The notes beneath the pieces were generated by a model. That model had not been told where the DNA came from and searched no databases. It was given only the letters and a program-made list of their open reading frames with translations. Both the position numbers and the translations under genes were made by a program. Below are positions 16,872-25,506 of a stretch of DNA of 64,000 nt, piece after piece (position 1 is the first letter of the stretch; each line of letters begins with the position of its first letter). The DNA comes from Desulfobotulus pelophilus. Its GTDB lineage: Bacteria > Desulfobacterota > Desulfobacteria > Desulfobacterales > ASO4-4. The stretch is taken from contig NZ_JAPFPW010000012.1 of the NCBI RefSeq assembly GCF_026155325.1, positions 62,001 to 126,000 on the forward strand, given 5' to 3'.

Positions 16872-19462
16872 AGTTTTTTTTCTTTCTTCTTTTCCGTATT
16901 TCTCTGCGTCATCTGCTGCGGCAGAAACTGAGAACCTTTGCGGCCCTTCTGGCCATTGCTCTGGGAGCCTCCGTCTTTTCCAGTGTGCGCATGGCCATTG
17001 ACGGAGCAGGGGAGAGTTTCTCCTCATCCGTCACACAGGTAACGGGCCGGGCGGATTATCACCTGACCGCCGGACCGGAAGGCATACCGGAAGAGCTGAT
17101 GGCGGATTTCCTGCATCATCCGGATGTGCTTGCGGCGGCTCCCTTTTCTTCTGTTTATGTGCTGCCGGACAGACAAGACAAGCAAGGAGAACGCCCTTTT
17201 CTGCTCATGGGGCTGGATCCTTTTCTGGATACCTCCTTTCGGCAGTGGGAGCCTGTGTCTTCCGAAGAAGATTCTGGCGGAATTTCCGAACTGGTGACAA
17301 GGCCCGGTGCCATGCTTGTGACCCGTAGTCTTGCCCGAAGGCTGGATCTTGGCCGTGGAGACAGTCTGCGGATTCTCCACGGAGGAAAACCCGCCGATAT
17401 GTTTGTGGCAGGGATTCTGGAGGAAAAGGGGCTGGCTCTGGCCGAGGGCGGAGGGCTGGCTCTTTGCGATATGGCCACCTTTCAGGAAAGTACGGGCCGC
17501 TATGGCCTTGTGGATCGCATGGATCTGAGGCTGCATGCAGGGGCGGATATAATGGCTCTGGAAGCCATGCTGCCTTCAGGGGTACAGATGCAGCCTGCCA
17601 CAGCTTTCAGGGATACGGGCCTTTCCATGGTAAAGGCCTATCGCATGAATCTTCTGGTGATGGGTTTTGTCTCTCTTTTTGTGGGTATGTTTCTTGTTTA
17701 CAGCGTGGTGGCCCTCAATGCCGCATCCCGAAGCCGGGAGGTGGCCATGCTCCGGGCCATGGGCGCTGCAAAGGCATCCATATTTTTGCTTTTTATTACA
17801 GAAGGTCTGCTGTTGGGGATCATGGGCTGGCTTTTTTCTCTGCCCCTTACCCTCTTGGCGTATCCCTTTTTGCAGGATGGAGTTGGAAAAACCCTTGAGA
17901 CCCTTTTCTTTGGAAAGGGTGTGGCAGCCCATGCCTTTAGATTTCAGGATCTCTGGCTGACCCTTGCGCTGACCCTTTTTGTGGCCGCCATCGCGGCTCT
18001 GTATCCCGCACTTCAGGCCACGTCCGTATCAGCGAAAAGGGCCATGGCGGCAAGGGATTTTTCCGTCAGAAAACCCGGTGCAGGAAAGCCTGCTGTTCTG
18101 GCGGGTCTTGGGCTTCTGGCCGCAGTTCCCCTTTTTGCAGGACTGCCTGCACTGGATGGCCTGCCCATGGGCGGATATCTGGCAGCCTTTTCCCTTTTCG
18201 GCGGAACGGCTTTGATTCTGCCCTGGGTATTGGCCCGTCTGGGGCCGGGCATGGCCCTTTTTCTGGGACGCCGTTTCGGTGTTTCTGCCTTTCTGGCGGC
18301 AAGGCAGTTTCGGGAAAGTGGTGGCCGTATTGCTCTGGCAGCAGGTGCCCTGACAACGGCCGTTGCCCTTTTTGTGGCCCTTTCCCTGATGATTACAAGT
18401 TTCCGTGAAACCGTGCGTCTCTGGGTAGACCAGAGTATCAGCGGGGATCTTTTCATCCGAAGTAAAATGGCAGAGTTAAATGATTACCGCTATCCCCTTT
18501 CCGCAGAGCTTGTGGCTCAAATAGAAAAACTGCCTTCATGGGATGCCTTGGGTTACCGCAGGGTGAAACTTGAAAAAGATGGCCTTGTTTTTGATCTGGA
18601 AGCCATGGATATGGATATTCTTTCCCGCTACGGTGGTTTTCTCGATGTCACCGGCAATTCTTCCGATGCATATTTTTATTCCGGCCATGGACCCATTCCC
18701 CTTCTGGTATCGGAACCGGCTCTGCATCTCCACGGGCTGGATAAGGGGCAGATACTCGATTTTTATGTGGACGGAGTTTTCCTGCCGTTTGAGGTAAAAG
18801 CCATTGTCCGGGATTTTCGTACCCGGACACTTGCCCTTTCCTGTGACATGGAGGCCCTTGAGAATCAAACGGGAAATCAGGAAATTTCAGGGATGCGCCT
18901 TTTCTATAATAAGAGTTCCGGTGACGGAGGGCAGGAAAAGGACCTTGCCCTTGAACTTTTAAGAAATCAGCTTCTAAAAGATTACGGAGACAGCGTGGAT
19001 GTGGTGGCAGGTCTTTCTTTGAGAAATGCCGTTTTGGATATTTTCGATGAAACCTTTGCCGTGACCTTTGTTCTTCTGGCCATGGCCCTTGGCATAGCAG
19101 GGCTTGGCATAGCCACCACCATGACCCTGCGGGTGATGGTGGAAAGGGTGGAGCTTCTGACTCTGAGAAGCCTTGGGGCTTCTGCTTTTCAGGTGCGGTC
19201 CATGGTACGCTGGGAGGCAGGGCTGCTTCTGGCCTTCTCCCTTGTGGCCGGGCTTGCCTGCGGCTTTGTGCTTTCTTATCTCCTTATCCATGGCATCAAT
19301 AAACAGTCCTTTGGCTGGACCTTTTTATTTGCTCTGGATGGTATGAATCTTTTGGCAGGGATTCTGATGATTTTTCTTGCGGGAATGCTGGCGGCAGGCC
19401 CTGCCATGGCCCTTGCCCTGCGGGGGTCTCCGGCGGAAGCCCTCCGGGAGGGAGCTTCATGA
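16868..19462 (+). CDS. FtsX-like ABC transporter permease
   Basis: A protein of 864 residues. An N-terminal helix (residues ~25-45) precedes a periplasmic domain, then three helices around residues 260-395 with the typical S-R-E-V-A-M-L-R-A-M-G-A loop, a middle pair of helices, a second periplasmic domain, and three C-terminal helices with a matching V-E-L-L-T-L-R-S-L-G-A loop. This is the duplicated FtsX layout. It overlaps both neighbours by 4 bases. The partner downstream is a lipocalin-like protein of the AttH/CrtC family, a combination known from other bacteria, so a hydrophobic substrate is likely. Confidence 0.87.
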   Translation: MKFFFFLLFRISLRHLLRQKLRTFAALLAIALGASVFSSVRMAIDGAGESFSSSVTQVTGRADYHLTAGPEGIPEELMADFLHHPDVLAAAPFSSVYVLPDRQDKQGERPFLLMGLDPFLDTSFRQWEPVSSEEDSGGISELVTRPGAMLVTRSLARRLDLGRGDSLRILHGGKPADMFVAGILEEKGLALAEGGGLALCDMATFQESTGRYGLVDRMDLRLHAGADIMALEAMLPSGVQMQPATAFRDTGLSMVKAYRMNLLVMGFVSLFVGMFLVYSVVALNAASRSREVAMLRAMGAAKASIFLLFITEGLLLGIMGWLFSLPLTLLAYPFLQDGVGKTLETLFFGKGVAAHAFRFQDLWLTLALTLFVAAIAALYPALQATSVSAKRAMAARDFSVRKPGAGKPAVLAGLGLLAAVPLFAGLPALDGLPMGGYLAAFSLFGGTALILPWVLARLGPGMALFLGRRFGVSAFLAARQFRESGGRIALAAGALTTAVALFVALSLMITSFRETVRLWVDQSISGDLFIRSKMAELNDYRYPLSAELVAQIEKLPSWDALGYRRVKLEKDGLVFDLEAMDMDILSRYGGFLDVTGNSSDAYFYSGHGPIPLLVSEPALHLHGLDKGQILDFYVDGVFLPFEVKAIVRDFRTRTLALSCDMEALENQTGNQEISGMRLFYNKSSGDGGQEKDLALELLRNQLLKDYGDSVDVVAGLSLRNAVLDIFDETFAVTFVLLAMALGIAGLGIATTMTLRVMVERVELLTLRSLGASAFQVRSMVRWEAGLLLAFSLVAGLACGFVLSYLLIHGINKQSFGWTFLFALDGMNLLAGILMIFLAGMLAAGPAMALALRGSPAEALREGAS

Positions 19463-20577
19463 AAAAGTTTAAGGTTTTTCTTCTTGTTTTTTTTTCGCTC
19501 TGTATTTTTCCCTTCTTTGTCTCCGCCGGGGATTTTCCCCGGGTGGACGGACCCTGCGGGCTGGTTTTTCCCAAAGATCATGGTCCCCATCCGGATTTTC
19601 GTACGGAATGGTGGTATTATACCGGTAACCTCACGACGGATACGGGGCGGCACTTTGGTTATCAGCTCACCTTTTTCCGTTCCCGCCTTGGGCCACCGGA
19701 TCGTTTTGCACAGCCTGAAAAGCCTTCTTTTTGGCGGACAGAAGAAATATGGATGGCCCATGGGGCTGTTTCCGATATGGAGGGCAGAAGACATTTCCAT
19801 GCCAGCCGTCTGATGCGGCCAGAACCGGGGATGGTTTTATGGGGCATGGAGGATGCCGCCTTTTTTATCCATATGGGCGAGTGGACAATGAACCTTGGGG
19901 AAAAAAAGCAGCACCTTGCACTTGTGGAGCATGATTTTGCCTTTTCCTTTGAGCTTGAGCCTGAAAAACCCCTTATACTGCATGGCGATGGGGGTTATTC
20001 CCTTAAGGGAAATGCTCCGGAGAGGGCCAGTTGTTATTATTCCTTCACCCGTCTGAAAACCCGTGGCAGCATAATACTGGGGGAAGAAAAGTATGGGCTT
20101 GAAGGTTTGTCCTGGATGGATCATGAGTTTTCATCGGAACCTCTGGACCCCGATGCCGTGGGCTGGGACTGGTTTTCCATTCAGCTTTCCGACGCTTATG
20201 ATCTCATGTTTTTTCAGGTGCGTGCAAAGGACGGTTCTGCTCTGATTTACTCAGGAACCCTTGTGGACCCTGAAGGAAAAAGTGTTTCAATCCCCATGGA
20301 AGATGTGGCATTATCTGTTCAAAGTACCTGGCGCAGCCCGGAATCCGGGGCTGTTTATCCGGTGGCCTGGCGATTGCAGCTGCCCTCTGTGGATCTGGAT
20401 CTTTACTTTGAGACGCCCCTTAAGGATCAGGAAATGCGTCCGCAGGACAGCCCCGGCAGTGTCATTTACTGGGAGGGCAGCATCCTTGTTTCCGGAACCC
20501 GCAAGGGAAAAGCCCTGACGGGAAAAGGCTATGCCGAACTGACGGGGTATGCGGGATCCATGGCCGGAAGGCTGTAG
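19459..20577 (+). CDS. AttH/CrtC-type lipocalin-like secreted protein (predicted hydrolase, COG5621-like)
   Basis: A protein of 372 residues with a signal peptide (hydrophobic residues 5-22, cleavage after V-S-A). The mature start P-D-F-R-T-E-W-W-Y-Y-T-G-N-L and the following G-Y-Q-L-T-F-F-R are hallmarks of the AttH / carotenoid 1,2-hydratase fold, two lipocalin-like barrels in tandem. A second landmark, S-W-M-D-H-E-F-S-S, matches the conserved centre of the family. Real carotenoid hydratase activity is unlikely, because no carotenoid genes are near. It starts with a 4-base overlap with the permease and so belongs to that ABC operon, probably handling its lipophilic substrate in the periplasm. 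Confidence 0.85.
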   Translation: MKKFKVFLLVFFSLCIFPFFVSAGDFPRVDGPCGLVFPKDHGPHPDFRTEWWYYTGNLTTDTGRHFGYQLTFFRSRLGPPDRFAQPEKPSFWRTEEIWMAHGAVSDMEGRRHFHASRLMRPEPGMVLWGMEDAAFFIHMGEWTMNLGEKKQHLALVEHDFAFSFELEPEKPLILHGDGGYSLKGNAPERASCYYSFTRLKTRGSIILGEEKYGLEGLSWMDHEFSSEPLDPDAVGWDWFSIQLSDAYDLMFFQVRAKDGSALIYSGTLVDPEGKSVSIPMEDVALSVQSTWRSPESGAVYPVAWRLQLPSVDLDLYFETPLKDQEMRPQDSPGSVIYWEGSILVSGTRKGKALTGKGYAELTGYAGSMAGRL

Positions 20578-20668
20578 GGTAACTTTTGAGCCACTGTAAG
20601 TTATTCTGCGCTAAGACTCCCTTGTATATGTTGTTTTCAGTGCTATTTGTCTGGGAATGGTCACAATT

Positions 20669-20985
20669 GTCAGGCAGATGCACAGACACCCCGGCCGTTT
20701 GTCCGTGACCCAATCCGGTACGGAAGCTGAAAAACCCAAGCCCTTTACGGGAACAAAAATGCCTATGGATCTTGAGTGCCGGATTCTGAGAGTCCTTTGC
20801 CCTGTGCGGAAGCGGCCAAAACTTCCCGTCACGGCAGGATGAGCTTTTTGATTAGCATAGCAGGCGTAAGCATGCTGCCTTTGTGGCGGCTCAGGCAGTT
20901 TGCCGCTTCCGCACAGGCCTGCGAAACTCTGCTCCGAAAGGATTGCCATGTCACTTGCAAACAGCCGGGGTGTCTTGCGCCGGGG
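20669..20985 (-). repeat. MITE-like repeat, copy B (opposite orientation to copy A)
   Basis: Related by inverted orientation to 15600-15862. Both ends carry the same ~20-35 bp end sequence pointing outward: GTCACGGACAAACGGCC read on the minus strand at about 20694-20710, and GTCACTTGCAAACAGCC at about 20949-20965. About 100 bp of the interior (roughly 20711-20790) is missing from copy A, so A may be a shortened version. It occupies most of the 555 bp gap between the AttH-like gene and the PAS/EAL gene; the remainder shows no gene. Confidence 0.7.
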
Positions 20986-21132
20986 CTACGTTACTGGGAT
21001 TTCATAATAATGCACTATCAACAAAAAAATTGTGTGGCCCTGCAACCGCCTGGCAGGCATGCCCGTTAATAAGTGAAAATAGTATTATAGTACATTTTTC
21101 TAGAATCCACCTTGTCCGTAAGGAAGGTTTGC

Positions 21133-24024
21133 ATGTCTCATCCATCCTATCTGCCCCAGGATCTGGAGTCTCTTTTGAAGGGCCTTGAAAGGCGTATAGC
21201 TGATATTTCCCAAGTTTTGGAAAAGGGTCAAAAAGATCTGGACAAGGAAGATCTTCTGCGCCTGCAAGCCTGGGATGTGGCCGATACGGGTCTCTGTGTT
21301 GTGGATGAAGCCGGGCATTTTGTGGACGTAAACCCTGCCTATACCCGTATCTATGGATATGATCGGGACGAGCTGCTTGCCCGGCACTTTACCCTTGTTC
21401 TTCCCGAAGAGAAAAAAGAGACCGCCCGTCGGGCTCTGGCCCGCTTTTTTGACATGGGGGAGGAGCCACCCATGGAGTGGGAGGTGCGGCATAAAGACGG
21501 GCGACCCCTGCGAATTTTGGCAACGGCAGGTCTTTTGAAAGATGAGGCTGGAAAGCGCTATAAAATTACCAGTGTTATGGATGTAACCGAGGCACGCAGA
21601 AACAGGGATTTGCAGCTTCGTCTAGGCCGTATTTTTGAAAGTCTTCAGGAAGAGATTTTTCTTCTGGATCCGGCAACCTTCCTTTTTCAGGATGCTAATG
21701 CCAGTGCCCTTCAGAATTGCGGATATGATTTGGGCGCTCTGCGGAGCATGCATGCCTGGGATCTGTTTATGGGTATGGCAGAGGGCGATTTCCGGGATGT
21801 CATCGGAGATTTGAGCGAGGGCAGAGAGTGCGGTCGTGTTGTGACAGCCCATATCTGCAGGAAAGATAAAACCTGCTATGAAGCGGAACTTCGGTTGCAG
21901 TACATCCAGGCGGAGGATACCTCTGTTTATGCCATGATGGTCAGAGATATCACCTTATCCATGCAGACCCTTCGGGCACTTCAGGAGAGCGAGGAAACCC
22001 TTTCGGAAGCCCAGCAGGTGGCGGGTATCGGCAGTTGGAAAATGGAAAGGGGAACGGGCGTGCTCCGCTGGAGCCGCCAGATGTTCCGAAATATGAAAAT
22101 GCCGGATGATGATGCCGATCCTGATTTTGGTGTTTTTCTGAAGCAGGTTCCGGAAACGGATCACCCCCGTATTCAGGCAGCGGTGGATGCGGCATGGAAT
22201 GAAGGCAGGGCTTTTCATCTGGAGCATGGTGTACGGGTTGGGGGAGAGCTCCGTATTTTTTCCGTGAACGGCCGGGCGGTGACGGATGGTCAGGGCCAGG
22301 TGATGCGCCTTGTGGGAACATCTCAGGACATTACGGAAAATAAAAAGGTGCAAGCAGAGCTGCATAAGCTCACCATGGCCATTGAACAAAGTACCAATGT
22401 GGTTTTTATCACGGACCGTCATGGAACCATTGAGTATGTGAATAAGGTTTTTGAGAGGGTTACGGGTTATGTGCGGGAGGAAGTGATAGGGCAGAACCCG
22501 AGAATTCTGGCATCCGGAGAAACAAGACCGGAAACCTATGCCTCTCTCTGGGAAACCATTCTGTCCGGTCACACATGGCGTGGAGATTTTAAAAACAAGA
22601 CCAAAAACGGGTCCTTTTACTGGGGCAAAGGGTTGATTTCGCCGGTGCGGGGTCATACGGGTGAAATAGTCAATTTTCTGGCCATTCAGGAAGACACTAC
22701 GGAAAAAAAACAGGCAGAAGAGCGGGCTCTTTATCTGGAAACCTATGATGTGCAGACCGGGCTTCTGAACAGAGACAGCTTTATCCGCAGGTTGAGCGAG
22801 GAGTTTTCCGGCAGGGGCGTTGGGATGCTTATTGATATTGACGGTTTCAAGCTGATCAATGACCAGATTGGCTATGCAAGGGGCGATGGGGTTTTACGGA
22901 GGCTGATCCGCATGGTCCGACAGACCCTTGAGGCCCGGCTGGTACCCGAAAGCTGGTTCATGGGTCGTTTCGGCGGGGATCAGATGGCACTTTTTGTCCG
23001 GAACATGGGGGGAGCCGAAGCTCTTGCTCTGGGTGAGGAGATCCGTAGCCGGGTGGAAAGTGGCCGGTTTGAAGAAGGGGGTGTGCGCGTCACCGTGTCG
23101 GCAGGACTGGCTCTGATTCCGGAGCATGCGGGTGATGGGGTTACCTTTCTGGCGGTTCTGGATGCAGCCCTTGGAAAAGCCAAGGAATTTGGTAAGAACC
23201 GATGCCGTATTTTTGTCCCGGAAGATCGGGAAGGCGAACTCAAGCGGGCCACTTTCTATCAGAAGCAGAGAATTCTGGATGCACTGGCCTCTGATCGTTT
23301 CGATGTCTGGTATCAGCCCATCATGCGGTTGTCCGACCGCAGCATCGCACACTATGAGGCACTGGTACGGCTTCGGGAGCCAGACGGAAGAATGGTGCTG
23401 CCCGGAGCCTTTATCCAGGCAGCGGAGCGCCATGGACTGGTGGGCTCCATTGATCGTGTGGTGGCGGGAAAAACCTTTGTCTGTCAGGCCGGTCTGAAAA
23501 AAAGGGGACGAATTGTTTCCTTTTCCATGAATCTTTCCGGCAGGGATCTCGCCGATGCGGGAATGGCATCCTTTATGAAAAGAAGCATCCTGGAAAGTGG
23601 TGCGGATCCCGGTCAGCTGATTTTTGAGATTACGGAAACGGCCGCCATTCAGGATATGGACAGGGCGCTGGACTTTATTCGTCAGATGAAAGCCCTTGGT
23701 TGCCGTTTTTCTCTGGATGATTTTGGAGTTGGTTTTACAAGCTTTGTTTACCTGCGGGAGCTGGGTGTTGATTTTATCAAGATTGATGGTTCCTTTATCC
23801 GAAAGCTCCATGAACGGCAGGAAGACCGTAGTGTGGTCCGTGCCATCGTGCAGATGGCACGGGAAATGGGCATTCAAACCGTAGCTGAGTTTGTGGAGCA
23901 GGCAGAAACCATGAAATTGCTCACGGACTTTGGTGTGGATTATGGACAGGGCTTTCTCATTGGAAAGCCCGCACCCTTCGGTTCGGCTTCGTCCATTACC
24001 ATTGGCAGGCAGGAGTTAGGGTAG
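21133..24024 (+). CDS. Multi-PAS GGDEF-EAL protein (predicted cyclic-di-GMP phosphodiesterase)
   Basis: About 963 residues, no membrane segment, so a cytoplasmic sensor. Order: N-terminal helix, PAS (~45-155), PAS (~165-275), PAS-like (~285-395), PAS (~405-515), GGDEF (~530-690), EAL (~705-955). The GGDEF active-site motif reads G-G-D-Q-M instead of GG(D/E)EF, so diguanylate cyclase activity is doubtful; such domains often bind GTP and regulate. The EAL domain keeps E-A-L-V-R-L, the N-L-S-G asparagine, E-I-T-E, D-D-F-G-x-G and the lysine in F-I-K-I-D-G, so phosphodiesterase activity is expected. Start ATG 21133 is preceded by AAGGAAGG. Confidence 0.9.
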   Translation: MSHPSYLPQDLESLLKGLERRIADISQVLEKGQKDLDKEDLLRLQAWDVADTGLCVVDEAGHFVDVNPAYTRIYGYDRDELLARHFTLVLPEEKKETARRALARFFDMGEEPPMEWEVRHKDGRPLRILATAGLLKDEAGKRYKITSVMDVTEARRNRDLQLRLGRIFESLQEEIFLLDPATFLFQDANASALQNCGYDLGALRSMHAWDLFMGMAEGDFRDVIGDLSEGRECGRVVTAHICRKDKTCYEAELRLQYIQAEDTSVYAMMVRDITLSMQTLRALQESEETLSEAQQVAGIGSWKMERGTGVLRWSRQMFRNMKMPDDDADPDFGVFLKQVPETDHPRIQAAVDAAWNEGRAFHLEHGVRVGGELRIFSVNGRAVTDGQGQVMRLVGTSQDITENKKVQAELHKLTMAIEQSTNVVFITDRHGTIEYVNKVFERVTGYVREEVIGQNPRILASGETRPETYASLWETILSGHTWRGDFKNKTKNGSFYWGKGLISPVRGHTGEIVNFLAIQEDTTEKKQAEERALYLETYDVQTGLLNRDSFIRRLSEEFSGRGVGMLIDIDGFKLINDQIGYARGDGVLRRLIRMVRQTLEARLVPESWFMGRFGGDQMALFVRNMGGAEALALGEEIRSRVESGRFEEGGVRVTVSAGLALIPEHAGDGVTFLAVLDAALGKAKEFGKNRCRIFVPEDREGELKRATFYQKQRILDALASDRFDVWYQPIMRLSDRSIAHYEALVRLREPDGRMVLPGAFIQAAERHGLVGSIDRVVAGKTFVCQAGLKKRGRIVSFSMNLSGRDLADAGMASFMKRSILESGADPGQLIFEITETAAIQDMDRALDFIRQMKALGCRFSLDDFGVGFTSFVYLRELGVDFIKIDGSFIRKLHERQEDRSVVRAIVQMAREMGIQTVAEFVEQAETMKLLTDFGVDYGQGFLIGKPAPFGSASSITIGRQELG

Positions 24025-24134
24025 CTGGTTTTCCAGGGGCAAGGTTTGTCGGGGCATATACCCGGTGACAGGGAAACCGTGCGGCTTCCTGTCATCGGCA
24101 TCATGTATCCGGCAGCCAGCTGGTTTCGGGCGCT

Positions 24135-25052
24135 TTATGCTGCTTTCGGAGTCAGTACAAAGGATCTTTCTCGGCGGACAGGATGGTAGGAGCTTTTTGC
24201 ATGGGCAAGGCCCGGCTCATCCATATCGGATTCCTTGTTGATAAAATGAATATCCGGAGAAAACAGGCGTGCGCAGCATTCTTTGTCAAAATACTGATAC
24301 AATCCCTTGATCGAGCCCAGAGCTTTTTCAAAATGCAGTACGCCCATGTCGGAAGTAAGACGATTGGCAATGCCAAAAGCAACCAGATTTCCGTCCAGAG
24401 AAAGCTTGAGTCCTTTGTAGTCGGTATGGTCAATCATTTCTATGGCATTGGCTGCGGCTATTTTCTCACAGGCCATATCGGTTTCCGGATCCCTGTCGCA
24501 CTTTCTTTCCCTGCACCATTCCTCAAGAAAAGTAAGGCATTCCGGTATGTCTCCCGTGGTGATGGGCCGAATCTCAATTCGGTCTTCGCTGTAGGTGCGC
24601 TGAAACTGTGAAATGAGATTTCTTTTTTTAGCGTATTTTCTTCCCTTCAGTGTGGCAAGGTCTTCTTTGAGGTAGATATAGTCCGCATAGGCACTTTGTT
24701 CTTCAACAAGAAAAAAGGTTTCAAGGGCTTCTTTGCCTGTTTCCTTTATCCAGCTTTCCGGAGCAAACCAGAAGGCGGGGAAACGGGATTCTCTGCAGAG
24801 ATCACGGAGTTCTTCCGGCTGCCATTTTTTCCCCTTGCCCAAGGGTAGAATCAAGTGTCGGAGCTCTGGCTGATGGGCATAGTCAGCTCCAATGATCAGG
24901 CTGTCCCGGCTGAAAGCGGCAACGGGATGATAGGCCTTTGTCTGCCATGAAAGCAGGGAGGGCAGGGAGTAGCTGCAAAGCGGGTAGGTTTGGTTTGTGA
25001 AGTAAGGTGAGAGTCTGTCATAGTCTTGTAAGGATATTGTCTGAAACTTCAT
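24135..25052 (-). CDS. DUF2156 domain protein (GNAT-fold, phosphatidylglycerol lysyltransferase C-terminal-like)
   Basis: About 305 residues covering the DUF2156 fold: a central K-R-N-L-I-S-Q-F region and later V-A-F-G-I-A-N-R, H-F-E-K-A and a near C-terminal F-I-N-K-E-S-D-M-D-E-P-G-L. In LPG synthases this double-GNAT fold transfers an aminoacyl group from tRNA to lipid; the stand-alone soluble form seen here has no known substrate. Start at 25052 follows AGGAAG; an upstream in-frame start (25181) would overlap the GNAT gene heavily. Third gene of a minus-strand set after the REC-GGDEF and GNAT genes. Confidence 0.8.
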   Translation of the reverse strand: MKFQTISLQDYDRLSPYFTNQTYPLCSYSLPSLLSWQTKAYHPVAAFSRDSLIIGADYAHQPELRHLILPLGKGKKWQPEELRDLCRESRFPAFWFAPESWIKETGKEALETFFLVEEQSAYADYIYLKEDLATLKGRKYAKKRNLISQFQRTYSEDRIEIRPITTGDIPECLTFLEEWCRERKCDRDPETDMACEKIAAANAIEMIDHTDYKGLKLSLDGNLVAFGIANRLTSDMGVLHFEKALGSIKGLYQYFDKECCARLFSPDIHFINKESDMDEPGLAHAKSSYHPVRRERSFVLTPKAA

Positions 25053-25071
25053 TGTCTTCCTGAGTGGACCT

Positions 25072-25506
25072 TTACTGTAGTCCCATAAGTTGAAGGGTTT
25101 TTCCATGGAGCATGGGAAGGGCGCGGGGCATGATACCGAAACCCAGTTTTTCATAAAATGGGTGGGAACCCCTCTCGGCAATCAGGCCTATCCATTCGAT
25201 TCCTTGCTGGGAAAGAAGGCGGCAGAGTTCGTTGACCATGTTTCTGCCAAGGCCTTTTGACCGGTAATCCCCATGAATGGTTACATCCTGAATATAGGCA
25301 TCGCAGACACCATCGCTGATAGCCCTGCCCATACCGATAATATTGCCCTGCTCACGGACAGTTAAAAAAAGATGGCTGCCTGCAATGATGCGGGCAACCA
25401 GTTCGAGGTTATCAGGGCCCTGCCACCAGTTTTCAGCATGGTAGAGGGCAAGAATTTCCCGGCAGTCTTTCAGCTCGGGTTCCCGGAGGACCAGGAGTTC
25501 AGGCAT
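25072..25506 (-). CDS. GNAT-family N-acetyltransferase
   Basis: A protein of 144 residues with the acetyl-CoA binding motif V-T-I-H-G-D-Y-R-S-K-G-L-G (R-x-x-G-x-G) and the late H-P-F-Y-E-K-L-G-F motif, both standard for small GNATs. The acceptor is unknown. I start at ATG 25506 because the AAAGGA site is ~10 bases away; another ATG at 25515 is too close to it. The start lies within the 3' end of the REC-GGDEF gene (overlap of 37 bases), so the two are probably translated together. Confidence 0.86.
   Translation of the reverse strand: MPELLVLREPELKDCREILALYHAENWWQGPDNLELVARIIAGSHLFLTVREQGNIIGMGRAISDGVCDAYIQDVTIHGDYRSKGLGRNMVNELCRLLSQQGIEWIGLIAERGSHPFYEKLGFGIMPRALPMLHGKTLQLMGLQ

Noticed and set aside
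15600-20985. CRISPR-like array from repeated GTCAC...GCAAA motifs
   Set aside because: Copies are few, irregularly spaced and in both orientations, with no cas genes; they fit inverted ends of small dispersed repeats.
24025-24134. Hairpin TGACAGG...CCTGTCA between the PAS-EAL and DUF2156 genes as a bidirectional terminator
   Set aside because: The stem is short and has no T-run on either side.
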